This document shows, piece after piece, positions 9,201-17,906 of a stretch of DNA of 38,674 nucleotides. Position numbers and translations under genes: made by a program. The notes beneath the pieces were generated by a model. It saw only the letters and a list, made by a program, of their open reading frames with translations, had not been told where the DNA came from and did not search any database. The DNA comes from JAYPEY01 sp047618185 (lineage in GTDB: Bacteria > Verrucomicrobiota > Verrucomicrobiia > Limisphaerales > JAYPEY01). The DNA lies in assembly GCA_047618185.1 (NCBI GenBank), contig JBLHKZ010000015.1, forward strand, positions 1 to 38,674, in the 5' to 3' direction. How positions within the stretch are numbered: position 1 is the first letter of the stretch; every line of letters starts with the position of its first letter.

Positions 9201-12200
9201 CACCGGGATCTGATATTTGAAATCAATGACGACCTTGCCGGGGTGAATGGCCTGCAGCTGGTAGAAGGTCCGCTTGCTGACGGTCTCCTGAACCAGTTTC
9301 ACACTATTGGTGGAGAAGGAAATCTGGGTCAGGACTGCGGGCGCATGCAGGAAATCGATGCGATCTCCCTCGCGCGGTTGCCATTCCATCTTCGCGCTGA
9401 TGAAGACATCGTTTTTTACGACGTTCGCCTGCTGGCGAACAAGGGAGGGGACGGGCGGCGGTTGGTCGCCTGACGCCGCGAGGGCGTCGGATGGAGCCAT
9501 TAGCTGCGAGAGAATCAGCAGGGCAGCCGCTCCGGCCGCGGTCGCGCTGGATGGGGGCGTGTCGGAAGGTTCTTTCGGCTCGCCGGGTTCCGGATCCGGG
9601 TCGGGATCGTCGGGCCGGATGGGCAGGTCGAGTTGCCGGCGAATGAGAGGCAAGGCCAGGTGGAAGAACACAAACACCAGGACGATGATGAAGAACATGG
9701 GCGCGCCATTGGCCAGACGCAGGGCGGCCCAGCAATGGCAGGCCCAACCGGCGGCGACCAGCATATGGCGGCCAAAGTCGGCTTCTCTGCCCAGGGCGTA
9801 AAACCAGGCGAAGAGGCCCAGCAGGACGGGCCAGGCGTTCAGCCAGGAGTAGCCGATCGCGTCGATTTCTCCGTTTTGCAATGTGACCGAGATGAGGTTG
9901 TCGGGCGTTTGCACGGGAATGGTGTAGGCGAGGCCAATTGAAGGCTCGAGCCGGTTCGTCGAAAACCCGATCAGGAAAATCAGCATACCCAGGGCCACCG
10001 CGCCGAGGATCGCGCCGCCGGTCACGCCGAGGACGTTCTTGCCGTCGAAGCGATGGACGCCTTCACCCGTGCCCCAATGCCAGAGCGCGGCGGCGAGCAA
10101 GAGCAGGAAAGCCAGGATCAGGGGCATCGATTCGCGGCCGGGCCAATATCCGTCGAGCAGGCGGCTGACCCAGGCGAAGCCTGAGATGTCGGCCGACTGA
10201 TTTTGCGGCTCGGGAGAGGCTTTGCTGCTTCGATGAATCAGCCGATAACCCGGGTCGGGTTGGATATTCCATTCGGCGAGGAGAATGGAGGCGTCCACCT
10301 TGGGCATCGTCAACGCGATGGCCTCGGGATCGTCGGCGGACTGGGTGAATACGAGTTTCAGTGGGATCACCGTGTTGGGTCCGACGTTCTGCGGCAGGGG
10401 CACGAGCTTCGTGTTGGGGTCGTTGCCGTCGTTGCCCAGCACGGCCTTTTTGTCGTTGATCGTCGCGGTTCTCAGTCGGGCGCTGCTCGGCACAGAAATT
10501 CGCAAGTGCGAATGTCCGGTGCTTTTGATGTAGTAATGGGCCACAGTTTGCGCTTCGCCCTCGCTGGAAATCTGGGTCGTAAACGTCGCGCGATCGACGA
10601 CCTGACGCACGGCGCTGCCTTCGGTGAGTGAGGTCATTTTCAATCGGACCAGGAACGGGCGGCCGGTGTACTGATAGGCGGCGAGAATGGGCGCGTCGAA
10701 GAGGAGTCGGTATTCCGTGGGGATTTCGCCGGTCTCGAGTTTGATCAGGCCGGGCGAAAGCGGCGCGGGTACGGTGGTGAACTGGCTTTGGCTGACGACG
10801 ATGACGTAGCCCTGCTCGGACTGCACGCCGAGAGGCTCGATGCCGTTGAAATCGAGTTCGGCGCCTTTGGGATCGAATTGCAGGTCGTAGGTGGCCAGCA
10901 GGGTATAGGCGCCGGAAATCGGGTTGTGCAGCTCGACTTCGTATCCATTCGCGGTGGGTTTCCAGTTCCGGACCTCGCGGCCGGTGAACTCAACATTGGC
11001 GTAATTCGTGGGCGCCGCGACGGTCAGGGAGGAGACGGGCGCGCCGGAGATGAGGTAGTTCAACACCGTGCTGCCGAAGACAATGCCTTCGCCGACGGAA
11101 TAGAGATGGAGCGCGTCGGCCTGAATCGAGAGCGCGAGCCGTTCGCTGGCGATCGTCGACTGCCAGTTTGCGTCGCGAATTCGCCAGGCGAGTTGGAGTT
11201 CCTTGATCTGGCGGGGGAAGAAGGCGGTGGCGATCTCGGTCAGGCCCGAGACCTGAGTTTCGGCGAGTCGCAGGCCGGCGTCGGCCGAAACGCCGATGAA
11301 GCCGCGGACGGATTTGACCTGTAAAGGGCGGACGGCCGGCAGCGGCCACGCGGCGGGGGGGGCGTTGTGATTGCGCGTGAGTCGAAAACCCAGGACCTGG
11401 CGTCCGATCAGCGGCTGGGTGAATTGCAGGCGCAGCTCGGCGGTGTTGTTGGCGCCGGGTTCGACGTCGTAATTGCCAAGGTTGGGAATGCTCAGCTGTG
11501 CGACGCTGTAGCCGCCCGGAATTTGGATGGCGAATTCGCGCAGGGGCGCTTCGCGGATCTCCAGCTCCAGCTCGGCCTCGATGCGGCTTTCCGTTTCCCC
11601 GAGGTGATAGATCAGGACTTCGGAGACGGTAAGTTCGGGCAGGATGTTGTCGGCGCGAAGCTCCAGATCGAAGTCGGAGCCAGAGAAGCGGAACGCCTGG
11701 GGCTTCTGCTGCGCGCTCAAGCCGCCGATAATCTGGCTCTGCGGAAAGCGTTGGGGCGAGACCTGGACGAGGCCGGGGGCGTTGATGACTTCGAGCCGGA
11801 CGGCGCCGCTATTGACGACGCGCAGATGCCCGCCATAGCGAATGGCGGCCTCGGGGACCGCGCGCATGGGTTTGGCGTTGGTGGGGAAGACGCCCAGGGC
11901 CTGTTCGGACTGGATCGTCAGGGCGAGCCCCTTGGTCTGGGGCTGATTCAATTGAACGGTGAGCGTGCGCACGTTGGCGTCGTCGGTGGGGTCCACCTTC
12001 CAGGTCAGGATGCCGTCGCAGTGGACGCGGGTGACTTCGCCCTGGCCGAACAATTTCAGGGAGAGGCTCTGCATCTCGCCCTGCATGACCTGGTAATCCA
12101 TGGCCTGGGTCTGGCGGATCAGGCCCGGGCTGACGGCAATCTGCACGAGTCCGTTCACGGAGTAGAAGAGCTTGCCTTCGATCTCTTCGCGGGCGGGCTG

Positions 12201-13361
12201 CCACTGAATGGTCAACGGTCCCGATGGCGCCAGGTGGCTGACAAAGGCGTCGCCCTGGCGTTCAGGCTCGGCGGCGCCGCTTAGATGGATCTGCGTTCCC
12301 GCAGGCAGGCCTTTGATCGTGACGGGCCGGAGGGCGGCGGCAGGCGGATAGAATTGGATTCGTTTCAGAGTCCCGCTGTCCGCGATCTGCGCGTCAAACT
12401 CCATATCGATGGGAAACTCTCCGTTGCGGGAGAAATGGAGCAGGTAGCGCGAGCCGTTCCAGCGTAATGAGACGTTCGGGTATTCCGCGAATTTCTTCAT
12501 GGCGACCGCGCCCATCAGGTCCATCTCGCCGCCGTCGGGATGGTTCACCTTGACGAGGCCGGTGAGTTTGAAGCTCGCGGTGTCGCCGCTGATTTCCCCG
12601 GTGAGTTGAAAATCGTTGAGGCGAATCTTGCGCAGGTCGGGATCGGCTTCCTTGATGTTGAGCGTCAAATGCCATGGGGCGCCAGAATAGTGGAAAGCGA
12701 CTTGTTCATCGGTTCCCGCAACGAGTTTGCCTTTGACGACCGGAGTGAAATCCTTCGGATCCATGGTGGTCAGTCCGTCGCGTTTGGCGACTCCGACAGT
12801 GATTCGCGGAGAGGTCGGCTCAATGCGCATCGAACCTGTTCGTGTGATCGCGCCAGAGATCGTGTAGCCGATTGGCGATATTGAAGCTGGAAGTTTCTTA
12901 AACGCCAATCGGGATTCGATCTCGAAATTCCAGGAACTGTTCGTCTGCTGCTCGGGCTTGATGCGCAACAGGATGGATCTCCTGTTTTTCGTGTTCTTCA
13001 TGACGCCGGAGGTCAAGAGGGCCGCGCCCTGGACTTTTACGATGTCGCCATTGCCGGAAAGGCCGAGGTTCAATTCCTCCATGCGGCCCTGATGACGCGT
13101 GACGGTGATCCAGTCGCGTTGGGTGGAGCCTTTTTCCGACAGAAAGATCTGTGATTTGAACGCGATGGAATAGATCAGCTTCGGCTCCTTCTCCTCGGTT
13201 TTCGTGCCCGGAAAGTGGCCTTCAATCTTGATGCTGCCGCCGGCGTCCTTGGCTTCGGCCGCGTGGGATGTGGTCGCGGAGCCGAAGATGCAGAGGGCCA
13301 GACCGAGCGCGAACGCAAGGCCCGGGCGAAGGAATAGGGAGGGGAGGTTTGCCAATTTCAT
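6291..13361 (-). CDS. Giant (2356-residue) multi-domain envelope membrane protein, function unknown
   Basis: The start at 13361 (MKLANLPSLFLRPG) directly precedes a signal peptide ending TSHAAEA; the longer in-frame start at 13559 would bury it behind 66 residues reading through part of a palindromic element. Residues ~40-1070 look like stacked beta domains. At ~1080-1240 there are about five hydrophobic helices (SMPLILAFLLLLAAALWHW, FFIIVLVFVFFHLALPLI). A DP/EP-rich stretch follows, then a further hydrophobic, signal-like segment at ~1270-1294 (AAALLILSQLMAPSDALA), then a second beta-rich half to ~2180. Near the C-terminus are TPR-like helices (MLAWGNQSLDSGDQSGARRA) and one final membrane helix (LAGIVIAFAILMALG). 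A ~145-residue block at ~684-827 resembles ~1750-1896. No named family was recognised. It lies between the VWA and PQQ genes on the same strand and probably works with them in the envelope. Confidence 0.72.
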   Translation of the reverse strand: MKLANLPSLFLRPGLAFALGLALCIFGSATTSHAAEAKDAGGSIKIEGHFPGTKTEEKEPKLIYSIAFKSQIFLSEKGSTQRDWITVTRHQGRMEELNLGLSGNGDIVKVQGAALLTSGVMKNTKNRRSILLRIKPEQQTNSSWNFEIESRLAFKKLPASISPIGYTISGAITRTGSMRIEPTSPRITVGVAKRDGLTTMDPKDFTPVVKGKLVAGTDEQVAFHYSGAPWHLTLNIKEADPDLRKIRLNDFQLTGEISGDTASFKLTGLVKVNHPDGGEMDLMGAVAMKKFAEYPNVSLRWNGSRYLLHFSRNGEFPIDMEFDAQIADSGTLKRIQFYPPAAALRPVTIKGLPAGTQIHLSGAAEPERQGDAFVSHLAPSGPLTIQWQPAREEIEGKLFYSVNGLVQIAVSPGLIRQTQAMDYQVMQGEMQSLSLKLFGQGEVTRVHCDGILTWKVDPTDDANVRTLTVQLNQPQTKGLALTIQSEQALGVFPTNAKPMRAVPEAAIRYGGHLRVVNSGAVRLEVINAPGLVQVSPQRFPQSQIIGGLSAQQKPQAFRFSGSDFDLELRADNILPELTVSEVLIYHLGETESRIEAELELEIREAPLREFAIQIPGGYSVAQLSIPNLGNYDVEPGANNTAELRLQFTQPLIGRQVLGFRLTRNHNAPPAAWPLPAVRPLQVKSVRGFIGVSADAGLRLAETQVSGLTEIATAFFPRQIKELQLAWRIRDANWQSTIASERLALSIQADALHLYSVGEGIVFGSTVLNYLISGAPVSSLTVAAPTNYANVEFTGREVRNWKPTANGYEVELHNPISGAYTLLATYDLQFDPKGAELDFNGIEPLGVQSEQGYVIVVSQSQFTTVPAPLSPGLIKLETGEIPTEYRLLFDAPILAAYQYTGRPFLVRLKMTSLTEGSAVRQVVDRATFTTQISSEGEAQTVAHYYIKSTGHSHLRISVPSSARLRTATINDKKAVLGNDGNDPNTKLVPLPQNVGPNTVIPLKLVFTQSADDPEAIALTMPKVDASILLAEWNIQPDPGYRLIHRSSKASPEPQNQSADISGFAWVSRLLDGYWPGRESMPLILAFLLLLAAALWHWGTGEGVHRFDGKNVLGVTGGAILGAVALGMLIFLIGFSTNRLEPSIGLAYTIPVQTPDNLISVTLQNGEIDAIGYSWLNAWPVLLGLFAWFYALGREADFGRHMLVAAGWACHCWAALRLANGAPMFFIIVLVFVFFHLALPLIRRQLDLPIRPDDPDPDPEPGEPKEPSDTPPSSATAAGAAALLILSQLMAPSDALAASGDQPPPVPSLVRQQANVVKNDVFISAKMEWQPREGDRIDFLHAPAVLTQISFSTNSVKLVQETVSKRTFYQLQAIHPGKVVIDFKYQIPVENKKSVLGFTLPNRFGLINELTLDLDRADVEIVAANVVSVRPLKSDPGKSRFALALAPTEKTRVEWKPRSRDTREEKTVFFAELRQLFIPTAGVIEGLHDAQIRPAQGQVSQLTFTTPPQMTITDVRANALASWRFDPDTRKLRVEFSPAQSKPFAVRVNSQISTSPLPYQREIGLISVEEDAREIGLVGVATGSDVQLSAATAAALSRINLEDFPADLIAEAGKQISGLTLRRSFRYSDTAATVSLSADAVEPDVRVSSQQNLLLSEDRTVLGVNLSVSITRAGVFKLSFALPDGMDVESLTGKTLSHWTELAANNQRIVTLHLKGKTEGQADFAISLVGPGTAGAVAIQAPRLSLIEAGKQTGQLIVSPEQGMRLQESTSEGLTQLDPKRAGITQQGALAFRLLQADWSLNFDVAKVTPWIEAATLQDVTVREGPLKTVVHLNYKISHAGLKSLFVELPANAESVHFVGEHVADFVKDENAAGDTAQWEIKLHRRVIDSYRLKASYQISAANQPEQHIIVGVLANQINLQRSYLTVRTGGRLQVTPARIPTELRRADWPSVPTEIRRESGKTGGSLTFQANQPAYRLTVNVARHSAAELLPSRVEDVELSSLLSDSGMMLTKVKLTLHPGDRRFIRFKLPTVGAEKAKFWFAFVDNLSARPWNESEFILIPFESPSKKGDPVKIEFLYSIQTALKKGGKFDLNLPGPVFELPLQNISWNVFLPPTWKLEEEDEAMRLQQTTASSASSALDVHNYVQSQSAQQKQKTSIAESMLAWGNQSLDSGDQSGARRAFKSALNLSQHDQAFNEDARVQLHNLKLQQAVVGLNNRANYAFVDQPDAAGNTIAIQKEGKELYYTDKQVREALNRNPAEANEALMKLAEQLVEQQNAAQANPEAIQAALPEYGQRLTFTRSMLVDENSKNLKLDLEVSEVSKSTYGRRLMQLAGIVIAFAILMALGKRRPDEFQTF

Positions 13362-13525
13362 ATTACGCCGTGGTGGTGTGTTCGAGGGGTTAAGCGTGGA
13401 ATCTTGAAAAACGTTCAGTGAGTCAATGGCTGTTAGCGGCTGGGAAGTTTCGGGGAGTTGATTGAACCGTTCGTGCGGTAGCTCCGATTCAATGAAGCGG
13501 CCGCCTCGAATAGCGGCAGCGATCC

Positions 13526-13646
13526 AAAGCCGGTGGGGCGAGAGTCCCCGCGAGCCCATATCGAAGTCCTGAAAGGACGCCAGAGTCTCTCTAATCCCTT
13601 CGGGATACTGAAGTGGGCTCGCGGGGACTCTCGCCCCACCGGCTTT
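13526..13646. repeat. 121-bp element with perfect 33-bp inverted repeat and two nested hairpins
   Basis: The arms at 13526-13558 and 13614-13646 are exact reverse complements over 33 bp (left arm begins AAAGCCGGTGGGGCGAGAG). Inside the 55-bp centre are two mini-hairpins with 5-bp stems and 3-base loops: GTCCT-GAA-AGGAC (13566-13578) and ATCCC-TTC-GGGAT (13594-13606). A transcript would fold into a long stem closed by a small branched head. It lies in the 371-bp spacer (13362-13732) between the VWA and giant genes, which otherwise holds nothing I recognise. It could be a mobile REP/MITE-like palindrome, or a structured mRNA element limiting read-through. Confidence 0.85.
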
Positions 13647-13732
13647 TTGTCTTCCTTCGGATCTTTCACGTTCTTTTGCTTGTCTGCATGGTCCGTCTTC
13701 GAGCGCTCTTCGCCCTCATTTCCGGATTCTAA

Positions 13733-16700
13733 TTATGGTCCGCCGGCGGAGCCGCTGAGTTGGCGCGCCTGTTGAATCATGGTTTCGAGTTGCCGCGGAC
13801 GTTCGTCGTTCGGGTATTCGTCTGTGACTCCGGCCAGCAGCGACTGCAACGCGGCGGGTGTGACGCCGCCGGCATAGGGGCTTCGGGCGAGCCACTCGGC
13901 AAAGGCCGCCGCGCTTCCCGCGAGGCGCATGGAAGGCGTCGCGTCGGCGAGCGTGGGAACCGTTTTCTTCCAGGCCAGGGGCCACTCCTGTTCCTCGTAG
14001 CCGCCGGTCGCGGGATTCAGGAAGCGGACGCGCACCGTGCCGATCGGCCCCGTTCCCTCGCGGTTGATCTGGATTGAATAGAGCGCGGTGCCCGACTCCG
14101 CGGCGCCGATCTCGGCGGCGTCGACGGTGTTGTCGCGAAATTGCTCCTTCTTCAGCTGGTGTTTCTCGTAGCCGATCTGGCGAAAGGAAATCACGCGATC
14201 CGGATTGAATTCGATCTGCGCCTTGACGTTGGAGGCGGCGACGCGCAAGGAGCCGGCCAGCTGATCGGCGAAGTCTTCGGCGGCTTCCCGCGGGGTGTTG
14301 AGGAAACCGTAACGGCCGTCGGCGTTGCGGGTGAGGGCTTCGAGCAGGTCGTCGTTGTAGCCGTCCCAGCCGATGCCGAAAGCGTCCAGCGCAATGCCTC
14401 GCTTGCGATGGATCTCGGCCTTGGCCTTGAGGTCCTCGGGCTCGACGTTGCCGAGGTTCGCGGCGCCGTCGGTAAGCAGGATGACGCGGTTGTTGCCATT
14501 GGGCAGGAAGTGCGTCTGGGCCACGGAGTAGGCGAGGTCGAGCGCGGCTTCGAGATTGGTGCCGCCCTGGGGCGTGAGGTTGAGCACACGGTCGACGAGT
14601 TGGTCGGGATTGCCGCCGCGCATGCCGTTGACCCAGAGCCGCGGCGTGCGGGCGAAGGCGACGATGCTGATGCGGTCGTTGGAGGTCATCTGATTGGCGA
14701 GGGTGCGCAGGGCCTGCCGTACAATTCGCAGCCGATCGGCGCGCTCCATGGAGCCGGAGTTGTCGAGCAGGACCACGATGTTCAAGGGCTGGCCGCTCTC
14801 GCGGCCGAGGGCGGCGGTCTGGATGGAGAAGCGAATGAGGTCGCGATTGTGCGCGAAGGAATCGCCGGCGCGCTCCCAGGCGAAGGCGAGTTTGTCGGCG
14901 CCGGTCGGGGCGGGGTCGTGATAATCGAAGGCATTGATGAATTCCTCGCTGCGCACGGTGGCCGTCGCGGGCAATTCATTTTTCTCCAGGCTGGCGGCGG
15001 CGAGTTTGAAGGAAACGTCGCTGACGTTGAGCGAGAAGGTGGAAAAGGCGTTGTCCTTCGTGAGAATCTCGGGATTCGGCTTGGGTTTGGGCTGATTCTT
15101 TTTGGCCTCGACGGCTTTCTTTTCAGCTTCGGCCTCGGCCTTCTTGCGAGAGGCTTCGGCTTTCTTTCTGGCTTCGGCCTGAGCTTTCTTGCGACGCGCT
15201 TCCTCAGCCTTGCGTTTGGCTTCCTGCTCGAGCCGCAGCTTCTCGGCCGCTTCCTCCCTGGCCTGGCGTTCAGCCTCGGCCCGCGCGGCCTTGCGGTTAT
15301 CGACAAGTTGTCGGCCGGTCGTCGCTTCGTTGGTGAGCGCGAAAATGGCCTTTTCGATATTCTTCATGTCCTGCTCCACGGCGCGGGCCATGAGCGTGCC
15401 GCCTTTTTCGTTGAAGAAGACCTTGGTCTGCCATTCCTTGGTTCCGACGTTAACGCCGGCGGCTTTTAGGTAGTGATTGATTTTGTCCGCGTTGGGCGCG
15501 TTGGGCGCGGGCGTTTCGTCTCGCTCGTTGAACTGCGGTCCGACGTAGGGATTGATGACAAAGTTGATGCCCTTTTTCGTTTTGTCCTTGTTGTGGACCT
15601 CCTCATTGAGGAAACGGACCACTTCGCCCAGCGGCAGGTCGTCGAAGAGAAGTTCGTCGAGCACGATTTCATCGAGCTTTCGTTCGAGTTCCTCACGCTG
15701 CTTGCGGGCCGCAGCCTTGGCTTTGTCGCTGGGCCCCTTGCGCGGGGCAAGTTGTTGGGACTCCTCTGAGAAGGTGTCGACGCCGCTCATGAATTTCTTC
15801 GGATCGACTTTGAAGAGGCGTGTTTGCGGCGAGACAATTTCCATGGGCGCCTGCGCCCAGGTGATGCCGAAGTCCTGGGTGACGAACTGAATCGGGAGAT
15901 CGGCGTTCTGGGAGATGACGTTCAGAGCCTGCCGCAAGGTTAGATCCGTCATGGGGGGATCGATGGTGATGACGACGTTCTCCAGGTCGATGGCGTAGTA
16001 AGGGAGGTCCCGCCCCGCCCCCGCGGCGCCGATGGGCTGACCGAAGGCGTCGAGGAGAGGCGGGGCTCCACCGCCAGCAGCGACTGAACTTCCGAAGGCA
16101 TCCATGTCGTTGTCCTGGCTTCGCTCCGCTTTGGTCTTCTCCCGGGCTTTGGCGCGGGCATCGGGAAAGGGATCGGCGAAAAGGTTGTTCACGGGAACGG
16201 AGCTGGCGGCCATTGGTCCCCCGCCGAAACCGCCGCCGCTTTCGCCCTGGAGCTGGGACTGCTTTTCGGTGACTTCTTTCAGCGCTTTCTCCAGCGTCTT
16301 TGTGGGCATGGCTTCGTCGTTCGCCACCACGGCGGACCGTCGCAGAAGCGACAGAGGGGCTTGACGCTTTCTTTTCTGGGCGGGCAGCTTGGCCAGCTCC
16401 GCCACGAGCTTCTCTTCGCGATAGTGCAAGGCATCCACTTCCTGTGGCGCGCGCCCGAAATTCCCGGCGCTGAAAACGGGCGGAGCCATGGGCGGCTGCG
16501 GTTTTGCGATGATGCGTTTCACTTCGCCGTCTATGAAGGTGGCGGTGTATTCGCGGCCAGCCATGGCGGCGGCGAAATCGGTCGCGGCGGAAAATGAGAA
16601 TATGTCCACGCCGTTCATGTCCATCACGGGGGCTGGCTCGCTGTTCAGCTGGAGGCTTACAGAACTCGGGGATCTTGTCTGGCCAGCGTCGAGGATTTGG

Positions 16701-17875
16701 ACCGTAAACTCTTCCTCCGTGGGAGCGATCATTGTCCCCGCCACCGCCGGCCGGACGAGTTTCGGACCAGGCACGGGCTGAGCGCCCCAGGAAGTGGAAG
16801 GTTTGGCGGACGCCAAACCATTGGGCGCGGCGGCGGCGGCGGATCCTTGCTTGCGAAAATCCCCTTCGAAGCCTCGCGCAGGCGGAGCGATTGCAGCGTC
16901 GAAATTGACGACGGTGTTTGCCGACTTCCCGCCGGATTGTTGGGCAACCTGCTTGCCGGCGAAGACGAGCCCGGGTTCGCTGCCGCTTTGGCCCTGGAAT
17001 TGGCCGTTCCGATTGACGTCGACATAGCTGTCGAATTCACTGTCGGTCGATGACTTTGCCGCAATGGTCGGCGTGGAACGGTCGATGTTGTGGTAGGTAG
17101 TGTCCTTACCCGCGGACTTAGATCCCGCTAGCCCGGGGAGGAAGAGTTTCTTGGCCGGGCGCCTGACGTTGAGCGCGACTTGCGCGCTATCGTTGTCGGG
17201 GACTTCGACGCCCAGATCCATCAAGTCGGCGCGATAGCGGCGGTCGCCCGATGTGGTGTTCATCGTCACGACGCTGCCGCGAGAGGCGAGGCTTACGGAT
17301 TCCGGCATGCCTCCCGCGGGAAGTTCGACATTGAAGGCAGACGTGGGGTCGGGAACTTGTCCGCTGATGCTGTATCTATCGCCCTCGGTGGAAATGGGGG
17401 CCAATTCAGAGCTTACCTGCGCTGTCCTTCTCGCCTTGACGAAGTTGGGCGTAATGACGGCCGTCAGTAGTCCCAGGAAAGCCAGGGCGCAGGCAATTTG
17501 GACGAGTCGATACGAAAACCACGGCCGGCGGATTTTTGCTTCCGCCTTGGGCGAAGGTTTGCGGGCCGCTGGGAGCCGTTCCTCCGGTTCGCGATCGAAC
17601 GCCACTTTCAGGGCTTCGCGTCGTTCGTCCGAGAGCTTGGGTTCGGCGGGTATTTCAGCGTCGTCGGACTCGGCGGGTTGCGTGAGGGTGTCGGAGACTA
17701 GGCCGATGGTTTCCACCATCTGATCGTAAAAGGCCTTGAGGCTGGCGTTGCTCGCCATGATGCCGCGAATCTCGGCTGCGTCGGTTTCGGAAAGCTCGCC
17801 GACGATTAAGGCGGTGACGCGCTCCTCAAGCAGATCGCGAGGAGAGGGCTGAGGTATGTCGGAGTCTGGATTCAT
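13733..17875 (-). CDS. Membrane-anchored anti-sigma-like/STN/VWA (YfbK-type) protein
   Basis: The protein has 1380 residues. Residues ~13-65 (LLEERVTALIVGELSETDAA) resemble the helical N-terminus of transmembrane anti-sigma factors but without zinc-ligand Cys/His. One membrane helix lies at ~121-143, followed by PNFVKARRTAQ, a motif resembling type II pseudopilins. Low-complexity sequence follows; ~620-850 contains an STN/secretin-N-like module (LTLRQALNVISQNADLPIQF, then a split second part). An Ala/Lys/Glu coiled coil spans ~855-935. From ~940 the YfbK family begins (FSTFSLNVSDVSF): a VWA domain with MIDAS DNSGSM (~1035), GGTNLEAAL and LTDGAANLG, then the DUF3520-type tail (AQIEFNPDRVISFRQIGYE). 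The start at 17875 is fixed by an AGGAGG seven bases upstream. It follows the sigma gene on the same strand, so it may control that sigma factor. The anti-sigma role is inference. Confidence 0.8.
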   Translation of the reverse strand: MNPDSDIPQPSPRDLLEERVTALIVGELSETDAAEIRGIMASNASLKAFYDQMVETIGLVSDTLTQPAESDDAEIPAEPKLSDERREALKVAFDREPEERLPAARKPSPKAEAKIRRPWFSYRLVQIACALAFLGLLTAVITPNFVKARRTAQVSSELAPISTEGDRYSISGQVPDPTSAFNVELPAGGMPESVSLASRGSVVTMNTTSGDRRYRADLMDLGVEVPDNDSAQVALNVRRPAKKLFLPGLAGSKSAGKDTTYHNIDRSTPTIAAKSSTDSEFDSYVDVNRNGQFQGQSGSEPGLVFAGKQVAQQSGGKSANTVVNFDAAIAPPARGFEGDFRKQGSAAAAAPNGLASAKPSTSWGAQPVPGPKLVRPAVAGTMIAPTEEEFTVQILDAGQTRSPSSVSLQLNSEPAPVMDMNGVDIFSFSAATDFAAAMAGREYTATFIDGEVKRIIAKPQPPMAPPVFSAGNFGRAPQEVDALHYREEKLVAELAKLPAQKRKRQAPLSLLRRSAVVANDEAMPTKTLEKALKEVTEKQSQLQGESGGGFGGGPMAASSVPVNNLFADPFPDARAKAREKTKAERSQDNDMDAFGSSVAAGGGAPPLLDAFGQPIGAAGAGRDLPYYAIDLENVVITIDPPMTDLTLRQALNVISQNADLPIQFVTQDFGITWAQAPMEIVSPQTRLFKVDPKKFMSGVDTFSEESQQLAPRKGPSDKAKAAARKQREELERKLDEIVLDELLFDDLPLGEVVRFLNEEVHNKDKTKKGINFVINPYVGPQFNERDETPAPNAPNADKINHYLKAAGVNVGTKEWQTKVFFNEKGGTLMARAVEQDMKNIEKAIFALTNEATTGRQLVDNRKAARAEAERQAREEAAEKLRLEQEAKRKAEEARRKKAQAEARKKAEASRKKAEAEAEKKAVEAKKNQPKPKPNPEILTKDNAFSTFSLNVSDVSFKLAAASLEKNELPATATVRSEEFINAFDYHDPAPTGADKLAFAWERAGDSFAHNRDLIRFSIQTAALGRESGQPLNIVVLLDNSGSMERADRLRIVRQALRTLANQMTSNDRISIVAFARTPRLWVNGMRGGNPDQLVDRVLNLTPQGGTNLEAALDLAYSVAQTHFLPNGNNRVILLTDGAANLGNVEPEDLKAKAEIHRKRGIALDAFGIGWDGYNDDLLEALTRNADGRYGFLNTPREAAEDFADQLAGSLRVAASNVKAQIEFNPDRVISFRQIGYEKHQLKKEQFRDNTVDAAEIGAAESGTALYSIQINREGTGPIGTVRVRFLNPATGGYEEQEWPLAWKKTVPTLADATPSMRLAGSAAAFAEWLARSPYAGGVTPAALQSLLAGVTDEYPNDERPRQLETMIQQARQLSGSAGGP

Positions 17876-17882
17876 GATCGAT

Positions 17883-17888
17883 CCTCCT
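17883..17888 (-). promoter_or_regulatory. Strong Shine-Dalgarno site for the VWA gene
   Basis: AGGAGG on the minus strand, seven bases before the ATG at 17875. It decides that start over the in-frame ATG at 17980. It stands out because most genes in this window lack a recognisable Shine-Dalgarno sequence. Confidence 0.8.
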
Positions 17889-17906
17889 GGATGGCGGGGG
17901 TGAATT

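Noticed and set aside
13362..13559. Longer N-terminus for the giant protein from 13559
   Set aside because: It would read out of part of the palindromic element and hide a good signal peptide that begins at 13361.
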